Made by a program: the position numbers and the translations under genes. The notes beneath the pieces were generated by a model. That model was given only the letters and a program-made list of their open reading frames with translations, did no database searches and was not told where the DNA came from. From contig BQMF02000303.1 of the NCBI GenBank assembly GCA_027922465.2, forward strand, positions 248,001-312,000: a DNA stretch of 64,000 bases. The letters are read 5' to 3'. Below, piece after piece: positions 21,729 to 33,088 of the stretch (position 1 is its first letter; each line of letters begins with the position of its first letter). This DNA is from Turritopsis dohrnii (taxonomy: Eukaryota > Cnidaria > Hydrozoa > Anthoathecata > Oceaniidae).

Positions 21729-24700
21729 ATGCAAGGTTTGGCTCCTTTGCGTTCACTTATCGCAGGAACTTTGTTCAGATCATTTAGTTTCTTTAGTAGT
21801 ATTCCTGTCACAAAACCAAACGAAGCAATGGAAACTCCGGTAAAAACGAAGTAAGTTCTTACACTCAGTCCTCTCAGCTCTTTTCTACTAATTGCAAACA
21901 GCTACTTCTAATTAATTATATTTTTCTTCTGTTTCAGGTTTGCAACATTTGCAATGGCATGATTTTGGTTTCCTGAAGCACAATTTGGATGTGCTTCAGG
22001 AGTGGTCAAAACAAAGGTTGGTTATACTGGAGGTTCAACAAAATTTCCAACATATCATAATTTGTAAGTGTAGATATTTTTACTGTATGCAAAATGCACA
22101 AACATTTGGCCAATTTTGTCTTTTAAGAATTTTAGCCTACTGAATTTTGTGCATCAACTGAATCCAAATACATTTCAAATCAGATGAAACATTTTGTTAT
22201 TGTTATTTTGGCAAAATTGTAAAAAATTGACATTGTTGTTATTTTTGTGCATATAGACGGATTTCATGTGATGTATCATGTTGTCGTTCCCAGTCCCATG
22301 CGTGGTTTTGGAGGCAAAAAAACATAAACAAACACGGAAAATGTATGTGAAATATTGAATAGACCTCCAAATATACACATAAAACTTAGCCATCTTTGTT
22401 TTTGAAATTGTAAAAGCAACAAAGCCTTGTAAAATATTGTTTTCTTGCGCTCGATGACATTCATTAAATTATAGTTGATCAAGAAAAAATATTGTTTGAT
22501 TGAAAATTTTTATTCTCCCAATCAGATTTAAGTATATATTGCTTAACAAACACGTGAAGCTTTGCAATCTTTTTTAATCATGTTTTGAAAGCATGGTTAC
22601 AAAAAATAAAAATCTTCCATTTCCAAACACGTGCATTCGTTTTCAACATAAAATGGTGTGGGAAACATACTCTGGATATTATAAAAACTTAGTTAAGAAA
22701 TTGACTCTCAGCAATGGTGAACTACTTCAAGACCCATACAGCATTTCAGATGGTTGGGTTTCTGTTGCTCAATTACCAGACGTCACTTGGCCAGACACAT
22801 ACAATTACCTTATCAATACACCCAGTGAGTTAAGAACAAATTAAAGAAAAATCTCATTACAGGCTTATAATTTCTTTATATCTACAAGATTCAAGATATT
22901 TACATTATATGATATGAAAAGTCCAAGCAAATTCTGCTGTGTTAAGACATCAGATTTTACAACTAATGAAAAATCAATGTTTGTAGCTAAAAGATTGAAT
23001 TGGAAATTCCGGTGCAGAAAGCAATTTTTTTTATTCTTTGAAACATGTTTGTATCGAAACACATTTTCATTCTTGATATTGATTATAGCTTTCTTCAATC
23101 TGTGATTTTCTTTAATGCTGTGTCAAAGATCAATTCGATATTTTGAAAGCATGGCATTACTACTATTCAAATCATGTATATATGGTTGATTGTAGTTTTT
23201 CATTTGTAGCTGCAATCTTCATTAAGGCTGTCCCTGTCTAAAAAAAATACAATGTTTAAAAAACTTTAGCAAGACCAAAAAATTAGAATGAATGTACAAA
23301 AGAAAGCTTCACAAGCTTTTCACTTAAAAAATAAGATATCACTGCTGATCACTGTGTATAAATCAGATGTTCTTTTTCAAGTTAGCAAAAAAAAAATACT
23401 ATGACAAAGACATTAGCAAAAATGGAACTTTTCCCCAAACACATTATTCATAATTAAATCTCTACTGACCTTCTACGATATAGATTTTCATCATTGTCAT
23501 CAAAAGTCTCCTCATCGTCATGATCTTTGGGTACTGGTTATGGCTAAAATGTTCTTTTGGTTATGTGTTCATACCTTTCAGTCTTTTGGTGGTCTGTATA
23601 TCAGAACAGTTCTTGGAAAACACGAAGATGGATTAAACTTATCATTAGACTTTTTGCCTATTAAAAAGAAAGTATGAACACTTCATAGTTTGTTTCACAC
23701 GATAATGGAAAATTGACATCTTTATTCACATGTCCATTGAACCTAAGCCAAATATATTTGTTGTGTTATGCAGTATTGACACTGTGTTGAGGTACACCAA
23801 ACTAGAATAGTTGAGAAATAATTAAATTACAAAGCTGAATTTCCTTAAAAAGTTGAAAAAATAAGATTTAGATTATCTGATACGAAGTGAGCACTGCACA
23901 ATCTAGCATTTTCAATGTCTGCATCTGTTTAAGGCCACTCATTTCTCTTCAGTTTACTAACTCATTACCTTTCCTTTTGATCATCTCTTTTCTTTGGTGG
24001 AAAGCGACAGAAAATCAACTCAGAAGAGCTTGTTTTTCTGTCTGTACATCCATATGCACAGCACGAACTTCGAATAATGATATATTTTCATACACATATG
24101 AAAAAAAGTTGGAGATTACAAGTAAGTGAGCATTTATAACCTTCGCATGTACTGTTTCACTGCAAAAATGGTGGAGGCAATCAATTTGTTTTGCCTCCAC
24201 TTTTTTGCGCATGCACGTTGCGCTTCGAAAAATGTAAACACAGAAATCCGTCTATATACATGGTTCAAGTTTTAAATTTTTTTACAAAATCACAATTTTT
24301 TTTTAATTTGTAAAAGTAATATAATACTATTATAATTCTTTACTTTACCCCAATGTATTATCTTAAGCACATTATAGGTTAATCGATTGGATAATTTGTC
24401 ACAATTTAAATTTTCATCTTAATTCATTGGGATTGCAAAAATAATAATTTTTGTGATTGGTTAGGCTTAGGGAGTTGCAAATTATGCTACCACTTTATAG
24501 ACTTGAAAACCATTGTTGCAACTTTTGTGTTGGACTTCTTAATTGATTAGAAAGCAAGCTTTGTGTATGTTCATCATCTCTAAAATTCCATTTCATATTC
24601 GTTTGATGAGCTATTGTCAAAATTTCCATTAGGAATGTATATATTTTCATATTAAGGGCTGACCACACAGAAACCTTACAACTTCAATATGACCCAATGG

Positions 24701-25612
24701 TAACCACCTATGAAGATTTATTGAACACATTTTGGTCTAATCATGACCCAACAGCTCGTAATAAACCACAATACATGTCTGCCATTTTCTACCATGACAA
24801 CGAGCAGAAAGTTTCAGCAGAAAAGACACTGAATGAAAAACAGAAGAAAACAGTTAAGAAGATTCAGACCAAAATACTTCCAGCCGAAACATTTTATGAT
24901 GCTGAAGGGTGAGGAAATGTTTTTAATTTTAGCTTACCATTGCCCATTATTATTTTGTTTTGAATTCATTTTGTTTTGAGGAAAATATGAAAATTCAATA
25001 TATATATATAATGATTTTTTTATATAGCAATTAAGTGAATATATGTTTGGACATGACGTAATTAAGTTTAAAAACACTATATACGACATGAATCATATAT
25101 GTTTTGTAGTGTTTAATAAATTGTTTTTATTGTCAATGTTATGTCATCATATCCATGAAATGTCATATATTATGTCATATTATTCATTTTTGCATAGTGG
25201 CAAAAAATTCAAATTTGCAAAACATCAAATAAAACAGTTTTATGTAAAACTGATGATTGCTTGGATAAAATATTACATAATTGCTTGGAAACACATGGCA
25301 TCTTTGGATAGTTAAGTCCTAGTCTTATTGCATCACAGCAATATTGTTGTATTTATTATTAAAACTAGATACCACCAAAAATACCTGTTACGCAGACACA
25401 CCAAAATCTTCTCAAGTTTGGGACTGAAGGATGGAGAAGTTGTTGACTCTCATGTTGCTGCCAGACTTAATGGTTATTTGAATGGTTATGGGACACTTGA
25501 AGGCTTAGCTAAAGAAATAGACAGATGGAATCTAAACGAGAAACAACGTCATATTATACTAAATGATGTTCAGAATTATCAATGTGTTGGAGGGTCGTGT
25601 CGTGTTCGCTAG
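21729..25612 (+). CDS. Peptide methionine-S-sulfoxide reductase A, probable selenoprotein
   Basis: Four exons with consensus splice sites and matching phases: 21729-21850, 21938-22063, 24657-24908, 25369-25612 (about 247 codons). MsrA reduces methionine-S-sulfoxide in proteins. Landmarks: ATFAMA then UGA then FWFPEAQFG; VGYTGGS...PTYHNL; ADHTETLQLQYDP; FWSNHDP; QYMSAIFYH; ILPAETFYDAEGYHQKYL; SHVAARLNGYL. The UGA at 21960-21962 sits exactly where the family has the nucleophilic Cys of GCFW, and all other exons are intact, so selenocysteine is the best reading; a SECIS-like fold follows at 25988. The C-terminus has CVGGSC, plausible resolving cysteines. The ATG at 21729 gives an Arg- and Ser-rich leader without acidic residues near the start, which could target mitochondria; the in-frame ATG at 21828 would give a shorter cytosolic form. 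An AATAAA lies at 26506. If the UGA were a plain stop, this would be a pseudogene. Confidence 0.85.
22593..22824 (+). pseudogene. Fragment of SAP/SWIM-family gene in an MsrA intron
   Basis: A plus-strand exon-like segment inside MsrA intron 2 with ISDGWVSVAQLPDVTW followed by PDTYNYLINTPS, ending at a donor-like GTGAGT. The block matches the region between the SAP domain and the SWIM finger in the 8554-9316 copy (IREGW...PDIFNFL). No continuation is seen. A second exon-like stretch with an acceptor lies at about 23579-23670 (SFGGLYIRTVLGKHEDG) but I do not recognise it. Probably a stranded exon of a repetitive family. Confidence 0.4.
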
Positions 25613-25987
25613 AATTACGTAGAGATCTATACTATCTATGCTCTCCTCCTGTATTGATTTTATCAATCTATGGTGTTTCATTCACTTTTTCATATATAGA
25701 ATGACGATGAAATCATCTCTGTCAAAGCTACATGTACTACTTGTGTTAATTTTGTGTCTTCACACCAAATTGATAAAAGAATGGCAAATACTCTGTGTAT
25801 TGAAAACTCAGGAGCTAGAGAGAGTGTGTGTGTGTGTGTCTTTAACATTTTTGGATCCACAAACATTTTGGGAAAAAAACTGATGGTAATTCCTGTTTTC
25901 GCTATTCTCATTTTGTTATAAAAAAAGATCTCCCCATTTATTGCTACGTCTTTGATTATGAATTTCTTATATGTTATCTTGTATGAG

Positions 25988-26066
25988 TATCTTGAGCAAG
26001 TTTATGATGTAATTTGGCTTAAACTTTATAGCATTTTACTGATACCTTTTATCGCTTGTTAAGATA
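25988..26066 (+). promoter_or_regulatory. Candidate SECIS element in MsrA 3' UTR
   Basis: About 390 nt after the MsrA stop the RNA can fold with SECIS layout. Helix I: 25988-25993 pairs with 26061-26066 and 25995-26000 with 26055-26060 (one G bulge, one G-U pair). Internal loop: 26001-26003 and 26044-26054. The quartet is AUGA at 26004-26007 facing UGAU at 26040-26043. Helix II: 26009-26012 with 26036-26039, two U-U mismatches, 26015-26016 with 26032-26033, a bulge, then 26018-26019 with 26030-26031. The apical loop carries AAA at 26021-26023. The spacing from AUGA to the A-run (13 nt) fits eukaryotic SECIS elements, which recruit SBP2 to recode UGA. Found by eye, not by folding software. Confidence 0.65.
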
Positions 26067-26826
26067 TTTCAATATGAATTGTTGTAAATAATACTTGGGC
26101 AGTACTTTATCGAGAATGAGTGTGAGTGACCATCTAAATTCCTAAAATGTAACGTCCATCTCGATCCTAATGTGGGTGGAATTCTCATTATTAGGTAAAG
26201 AATTTTAATTAACAAGTGTAGATTTTACTCGGGTATCTTGTATCATTGCTCAGGTAAAGCCGTTTTTTCACCCAAATCGATCGCCTCAGGGCCGTCAGAA
26301 GTGGGGTGGCTGGGGCGGTTTATAGTTTGGTTTATAGTTTGGAACCAGTCTTCAAATCATATCACATTAACAGTCTCCCTGGGTAGTAAGGTGGCCCACA
26401 AAGAAATAAGTCTACATTGCAGAAATAATGAGATTTTTAGCATGTGGTTGATATTTTTTAACACATTGTGGCGAGATGAAGTTTTAAAAGTGCTTTCTGA
26501 GATCTAATAAACACAACGATGTCTTAATCCGCCCCATTATCTCAAAATGTCACCCATTTGAACTACTATTATGGTGAACTGGCGTTAAGTTCGAACAGTT
26601 AAAACTTTTAAAGTAAGTCAGTCAAATAAGGATGCCAGATAATTGCGTAAACGCGTAATCCGCATTTTAAAGAAAGCTCCTACAAGCCCCCACAAAATAT
26701 TTGGGAAAACCCCCTTTCCCCTGATCTCAATGTTGTATGAAGTGCTGCTAGGCCCCCGACTACTTTTCTTCACCCCAGAAACATTCTGTTATCTTTCAAC
26801 ATAAGCAACATTGAATTTGGGGGTAC

Positions 26827-26857
<31 letters not shown>

Positions 26858-28404
26858 CTGGCTTATGAACTTGCAGGGGCATTTTCCCTTTTAAAATCAA
26901 TATTTTAAGTTTTCCCAATATATTTCGTGGAGAGTTGTAGTATTTCAAAGTTTTGGTCAAATTTTATGACCTATTTCCGGACTGGATAATCGAATTTGAA
27001 GACAACCTTCAAACGAAGCTCCAACGCCGTATTATTGAAACAGTATCAATGTCGAGGAAACAAAGATTTCTGATATTTTAAGCGGAATTTGCTTCCTGAC
27101 GCGTTGGCAAATAGAGGGATATAAATCAAAAAGATGTATTGAAAATAATGCAAAGGAACTGCTGGCCAGAATTGCCATCAGGAGGTCAGTAAATGTCAAG
27201 GCAATACGTGCGGTCAGTAAGTCGAATGTATATAGATGCAGCTGATCAGAAGTTTTGTATCTGTGATGCTTTCTATAGTGGTGAATTTTGAAGGAATCAT
27301 TGGATTCTTGCCACCCAAACTCCATATAGAAGAGGTTAATGTGTCTGTAGATTGGATTCACAAGGATTTCAGTGTCAATGCATAAGTCGCTTTTCAGGTG
27401 AAATACAAAGTTAGGGACAAAATCTTTTGCGATTATGCGATTTAATCAGAACAGTAGCAGCTTGCTTCATCCAAATTACAGTACAGTAGTAGATTCGGCA
27501 CTTTCCTTTTAGATTATATTAAGTAGATGTGGTTCAAAAATCAATTCAAGAATGGTATCTTTTGTATTAATCAAAAGACTGGCAATTTTTTGTCTCTTTG
27601 GAGCTGGTTTTATAGTCAACAGAATAAGAAAACAAGTAATATCAAGCCCGAACCCAGGGTATCTTGCCTTTTATGGTCTGTATATCGAGAAGGCAAGAGA
27701 CTTTGAGTTCGAGTTCAAATGTTATCGACTACGTGATGGCAGTTTGAGGTCTTTGTATAAGGTCGACACTTAAAGCCTTTTGTACTTGTAGTTACAGTGC
27801 AGTGTAGTTTGATAATTCTGCACGCGGCTTAGAATTACGGAGATAAATTCGGTTCTTGTAGATATTTGAAAATTGATAAACGAAAATTGAAATTCACTCA
27901 TGACAAAGATTATAACCGATACAAATTATTAGATTGCAGTGGTCTTAAATTCCATTTTGCAAAGCAAGAGAACACAATATTTTAAAACATCTTTTTACTA
28001 TGCTGCAATTATGAAATATATATCATAGCATGCAAAATTATATTTCAGTGGAAAAATTAGACATAATTTTGTTAACAGGTTCTTACTAAAATGGTTAATC
28101 ATAAGGTCGAGAAAAAAGTGTGTCAGCAGTTTTCTTGTAAGATAATCTCCACGAGAGAGACAATAATAATAATAACAACAATAATAACGGTTTATATTTC
28201 AGTTCCAAAGTTTTACATTTGGCTAATTCTACTGAAATAGCGAAAGACTAGTGTATGTGCACGATCATAAATTAAATATTAGAAATGTTACATTTGCTAA
28301 TAAACATATATACTTCAGAATCAAGAACAAGAAGGTTGAGAAGACAAGGTTCAAGAATGAAAAATGAAGACAGGCGTATGACGTAAACTTGAACGATGTT
28401 CATA
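26067..28404. other. Gap: MsrA 3' end, poly-G run, no other gene
   Basis: AATAAA at 26506-26511 may be the MsrA polyadenylation signal. A run of about 29 consecutive G starts near 26827, an unusual homopolymer for AT-rich DNA. 28158-28188 is a small AAT/AAC microsatellite. A minus-strand ORF of 109 codons at 27032-27361 is not recognised and has no supporting signal. A sequence near 27645 (reverse complement CCCTGGGTTCGGGC) resembles a tRNA-type B box, as in SINEs, but no A box was found. Confidence 0.4.
26827..26855 (+). repeat. Poly-G homopolymer (about 29 G)
   Basis: An uninterrupted G run between GGGTAC and ACCTGG. It is capable of G-quadruplex formation and is also a site where sequencing and assembly length errors are likely. 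Confidence 0.8.
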
Positions 28405-29902
28405 CGTGTATAGAAACGTTAATTTGAAATAAATTAATTTGTTATAAAATTAAAAATTAGAAATGAAGTTCACAGTACCATTTGATCTTAAATCATTTTT
28501 TTCAATTTCTCAAAATATCAAAAATTGAATTCTTATTTAATTTTCAATTATTGTTTCACTATCTTTTGAAGTAGGGGATTTATATTCGAAAACCTTACAT
28601 GAATATTTCGAGCTTAAGTAACGCATATTTTGCATACATTTAGTACGGTCACGTGCTTACACGTTGAGTCACGTGATGTCGTTGATAATGTACGGGGGGT
28701 TAAAAACATAAAATCTGCCGCATTTTGCTATTCATTACAAAAAATGTCGCTGTTGAATGTTTCATCTTTGGAAGAAATTAAGACCTTAGTTCAAGCTGGA
28801 AAAATCCTACAATGAAATCAGTAAATTATTGCAACAACGAACTGCATCACCTCGCGGTCTTTCTAATATCCGTTTATTTTTACAACATAGGGAAGCAAAG
28901 TTTATACAGCCCATCAGAAGTCGATAAGATTGTATTCAGAGGGATTTCTGACGTAATTTTCTCTCTCTTTTGTGCCCTGCGTTTTCACTGTTCTCACTAA
29001 AGTTATCATAATATAGCTTTTTGCTGCTATGTATAGGGAGGAGAGTCCTATGGTAGAAAAATGATCGCTGGATTGCTACGTGTAGTGAGGGGTTTTACAA
29101 TGGCACAAACGTTGTGAGGTTGTACTTGTACATGTACTTGTGCATGACAGGTTTACCGTTTTCACTGAGATCAGCAAGAACAACTTTGACAACTACAAGA
29201 GCATTCCGCGTTATTCCTGTGGATAGGCGTGGAGTTGACATGGTTTTTGTTTGTGAAGATGGAGTCACCAAAACGGATTGTGATGGCGGTTGAAAAGATT
29301 AGAGCTTGTGACAGTTCCTCCTGACTTATCACCATGCACAATGAATATCGTGCCGGAAACGTAATCTTCCAATTCGAAAGTAGCACTGGTGGGAAACTCA
29401 GCTCATCCAGATCGCTGGTCGACTATGTACAAGCTTGTATGTTCAATCTTAAAAAAGAAGATGATAAGTATTATACGTAGCTATTTTGTTGCACATTGGA
29501 AATAATGTGAATAACATAGAAATACTTACCAAAAACCTCCTAGCCACCTTAGAAACAGTGGCTTGACTTGAATGTTTCAGACAAGTGATTCGAATTTTTC
29601 AGACAACGGAACGTAAACCCCCGTCTTTTTTAAGCCAATCAGAAAGAACGTTAATGGCCAGTGTAAAACCATTCTTCTACTTTGCTTATTTAACATAGCA
29701 CAAGACATAATTAAATCAATTTGCAGAATTGAATAATATAGGAAAGTCGCAGCAAATTTAGAATTTGAAAACTGAAATCAATTTTCAATTTTTCAAAAAA
29801 TTGAAAATGGATATGAAAATCAAATTATATCAGAAAATGCAATTATCTGTTTTAAAAATTCACAAAAATTGATTTATTTTTGAATTAACGTTTCTATACA
29901 CG
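28405..29902. mobile_element. 1.5 kb TIR element carrying an HTH fragment
   Basis: Perfect 20 bp inverted termini: CGTGTATAGAAACGTTAATT at 28405 and its reverse complement ending 29902. Similarity continues inward for another 15-20 bp of AT-rich sequence. It encloses a small helix-turn-helix-like coding fragment at 28744-28927. A clear target duplication is not seen (GATGTT occurs near both outer flanks but not flush). The class is unknown. Confidence 0.6.
28744..28927 (+). pseudogene. Helix-turn-helix-like fragment, frameshifted
   Basis: Starts MSLLNVSSLEEIKTLVQAGK and is interrupted by a one-base change in an A run near 28800. In the shifted frame it continues with NEISKLLQQRTASPRGLSNI and ends at 28927. 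The pattern of a GKSY-EIS-L helix followed by RGLS resembles N-terminal DNA-binding segments of repetitive cnidarian element proteins. Its place inside a TIR element suggests the remains of a transposase or passenger gene. No catalytic domain follows. Confidence 0.4.
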
Positions 29903-30470
29903 GACGGATGTTGAGAATTCTTGTCGTTACTATTGTAGTCGCCCTTTCTATGTATACGGATACAAATTAGCCCTCAGCGAGAGAAAAACATAAAGTACAT
30001 AAAATATATGAAGAACAGAAAAAGAAAATCATATGGTCACTATAACCAGAGTCGTTAAACAGAACCGCACTAAATATATTGGGAGGCATTATACATATAC
30101 ATACATACAATCATTTATTTACTTTGTTTGAGGGCTCGTTCCTAGACCATTTCACAATTACTCTGTTTCTACTGACATCAGCATAGTGCAACCCTCAGCT
30201 CCACATGTAGTAGTTCATTATCTTTAATCGAATATAAGGTCTGATCTTATTTAAATCACGCCATTTGAAAATGATAAAGTGCTATGAAGATCGAGAGAAA
30301 CCTTCACTCAGGTTATAGAAGGGGCCCATTATTTGTTTCACCTCGCTTGTTTGCTATTTCGACATTTTTCAACTGCTCGTTTCGAGACCCAGTTCTAATT
30401 ATTCAAATGAAAGATTCACAGTTGTGACATAACGGTAACCCTCAGTTCTCTTTATACCAATTCATTATCT

Positions 30471-31466
30471 TTAAACAGCACTGTTCAAGTTTTTAGTAGA
30501 GATTTTATTATCAACTTTCGTTTCTTTACGCTTTCTTAGTGCTTGAAAAAGCACCTTTTTGAACTTCTTATTTGAGGATCCAATGAGGATTATGTTCAAC
30601 GAACAATTCCAATATGTAATATATGCAAGAATGCTGAGCAAATAACCTCCAACACAAGATTCGATGTATGTCACGTGAATGGATAAGTAAAAGTCATATA
30701 GTAGGTAAGGCAAGGAACAAACAAGAAATAATATAAATGTTTTTATAAGCAGATTAATTGCCTTGTATGTAGTTGCATGTTCTTTGTTAGCAGCAAGTGT
30801 GCTTTTAGAGCTAACGTATGTTTTTCGTATAGCAACTGCTTGTCGTTTCGCTACTCGATAGATGTAAAAAGATATAACACCATTGATTAACATTGGTAAG
30901 AGTGAATTACAAATGTTGTGATAATAACGAAACCAATTTGGAACGATGTAATCATAGTAATCTCCATCTGGTGATTCTTGAATTAAGTAAGTCAAACATC
31001 CAACACTCACACCGTACAACCAAACTCCAAGAATTGTAAATTTTACGTTTCGAGTCGAGCAGATTTCAAAGTGTTGAAATGCAAATCTAATGGCAATTAA
31101 ACGTTCAACACCAATTGCCAACAAACTGAATCCTGACACCATAAAGAAACCCTCATAAGCAGCATTCCAAAATTTTGTGATGTACACTGGGTATATGTAA
31201 GCAGGGATTGAAAAATAATCAACAAGATCAAATGCTTCTGGTAGTATTGTTACAAGCAGATCTCCAAGTGCCATTGAAAACATGCAAAGAAATTGAGGCT
31301 TATGTAAAGTTTAAGTTTTGGCGATCAATATGCATACTATGCTGTTGCCGATGACTGAAGCAAGCATTTGAAACAACGTAAGACCTCCTATTATACGGTA
31401 TATTGTAATATAATATTTTCCACAATTCAAATCATCATCATTTTCTGTTGTGTTATTTGTCACCAT
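30471..31466 (-). pseudogene. Rhodopsin-type GPCR with nonsense codon
   Basis: Paralogue of the intact receptor at 33089-34081, colinear over its whole length from the ATG at 31466. The only disabling change is an in-frame TAA at 31311-31313, just after TM1 (in the first intracellular loop); the paralogue has AAA (Lys) there. The downstream frame stays open for 270 codons, with ERLIAIRF at the end of TM3, VCSLPYLLYDFY in TM6 (the usual CWxP Trp is Ser) and WNCSLNIILIGSSNKKFKK in TM7. The long open frame suggests recent inactivation, a polymorphic null, or a sequence error. It is part of a tandem duplication that includes flanking non-coding DNA. Confidence 0.8.
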
Positions 31467-33088
31467 TTTGTTTGCAAAATGAACCTTCCCAGTGTTTCAA
31501 CGTAAATTACTGAATTGTGTTGATAAAAAATACGAACATCATATGAAGTTTCATAGTAAAGCATTTGCAATGAGAAACTATAATACTATGCTGAAGCCAT
31601 AACAATCTAAGAATTGTTTTTGGTGTCTATTTCAATATTTCAAATTCTTTAATTTAATATTGCTTTTTTTCTTTAGAAATTAATAGAACAATATCCATCT
31701 GAATAAGAAATGAGATTTTTTTATCAATCCGTAGTTTCATTGTTTGTTTATTGAATAATGTTTGTTATAATCTGAACCACAATAACACTGTCAACTATTG
31801 ATTTAATAATTATAACTGATTCTTTCCTTTTTCTCATGATACTTTCATGAAGAACAGCAGGAGAACGCACTCAAAATCCTTCACTGTACTGTCCGTGATG
31901 CTCCACATTGCTTAAGTCCCAAGCATGAACAATCTTTAATTGCCATCAACTTGTTTAATTTTGTAATTTCCCCAGCTTTGACTGAAACCTTTTTTAGAAT
32001 TAATTCTATGAAGTGATTCAAAATCGTCCATATAAAGTACTAAGCATTCGTACAGCAGTGTTTCTAACAACCTTCTCCAGGATTTGTGAAACTGGAGTAT
32101 CTTCATTTCTTAGGATATTTTTTACCATCACAAATTGGACCAGTTCATAATAACGAATTTCGAAATTTTAATTCAATATAAAGGCATAAACGTTGTTTTA
32201 CAATGTTCTAGCACTGGAGGTGAAAGAGCAGGACAACACAATGTTTTTAAACATGTTTTTACTATGCAGCAATTAATAAATAAAACTTCAAGCATACAAA
32301 AAAAAACTTTACGGCAAATCCTGTTAAAGATTACCCAGACTAAACCAACTCTTTTCATTCATTCCTCTTGATCTATCATGATTGAACCAAGGTCGCTTCT
32401 TTCACACATCGTATCCTCAGCTATTTTGCCGGATGTAGGTTTTACCTGGTTGTCCCGCATTTACGTGGTCGTGCCTCATACCCATTGCAACACACTGCCA
32501 GCTCACTTTCCCAGCAAACAGAGGCTTCAAACCCTGATGGCCGTGGTGACAGGACGTAAGACACCAGAAGTTTAAAGTTTTCCTCGAGTTGTTTCGCAGC
32601 AAAACATTAAGAACTGTACGATGCATTCTGACATAAAATCTGTCTAGCCGTCTCTCAAGTTTTTATGTCAAAGTCCATGTCTCTAATACATAAACAAGAA
32701 CAGACTCATTAACTGCTCTAAAGACATTAAAATAATTTTGTTCACTTCCTACTAAAGTAATTACATTAAAGTGGATCTGAAATAAGATCTGCATATTATT
32801 TAGTAGTCTTTAAAATCATACTGCACCTTCTATACTATTCACTTAGATTAGATTTTAAGTCATGTCATTTAAAAATAATAAATTGTGAGAAATCTAAAGT
32901 CCTTGTTTTCATGGAGGGGAATCTACTTAAGAGAGCTTATTATTTATATTCGTTATAATTGTTATTGAGATATTTGCCAGCCGATTGCTTTCAGACCCAC
33001 TTGTCCTTGTTCATCTAAGGGAATCAAACTGTTGGATGTTACTGCAACCATCATTTTTACTTGTAAACAATTCTTGTAAATCACGAAT
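31467..33088. other. Gap between GPCR copies, duplicated flank
   Basis: 31490-31730 and 32068-32170 are recognisably similar to the equivalent DNA beside the other GPCR (34100-34340 and 34640-34745), showing that the duplication unit covered about 1.7 kb. 32400-32620 is more GC-rich but I see no supportable gene in it. Confidence 0.5.

Noticed and set aside
21960..21962. Reading the UGA in MsrA as an ordinary nonsense mutation
   Set aside because: It falls precisely on the catalytic Cys codon, the other exons are intact, and a SECIS-like fold follows. Kept as an alternative in the gene entry.
27032..27361. 109-codon minus-strand ORF
   Set aside because: No recognisable domain, no splice or promoter support; could be chance.
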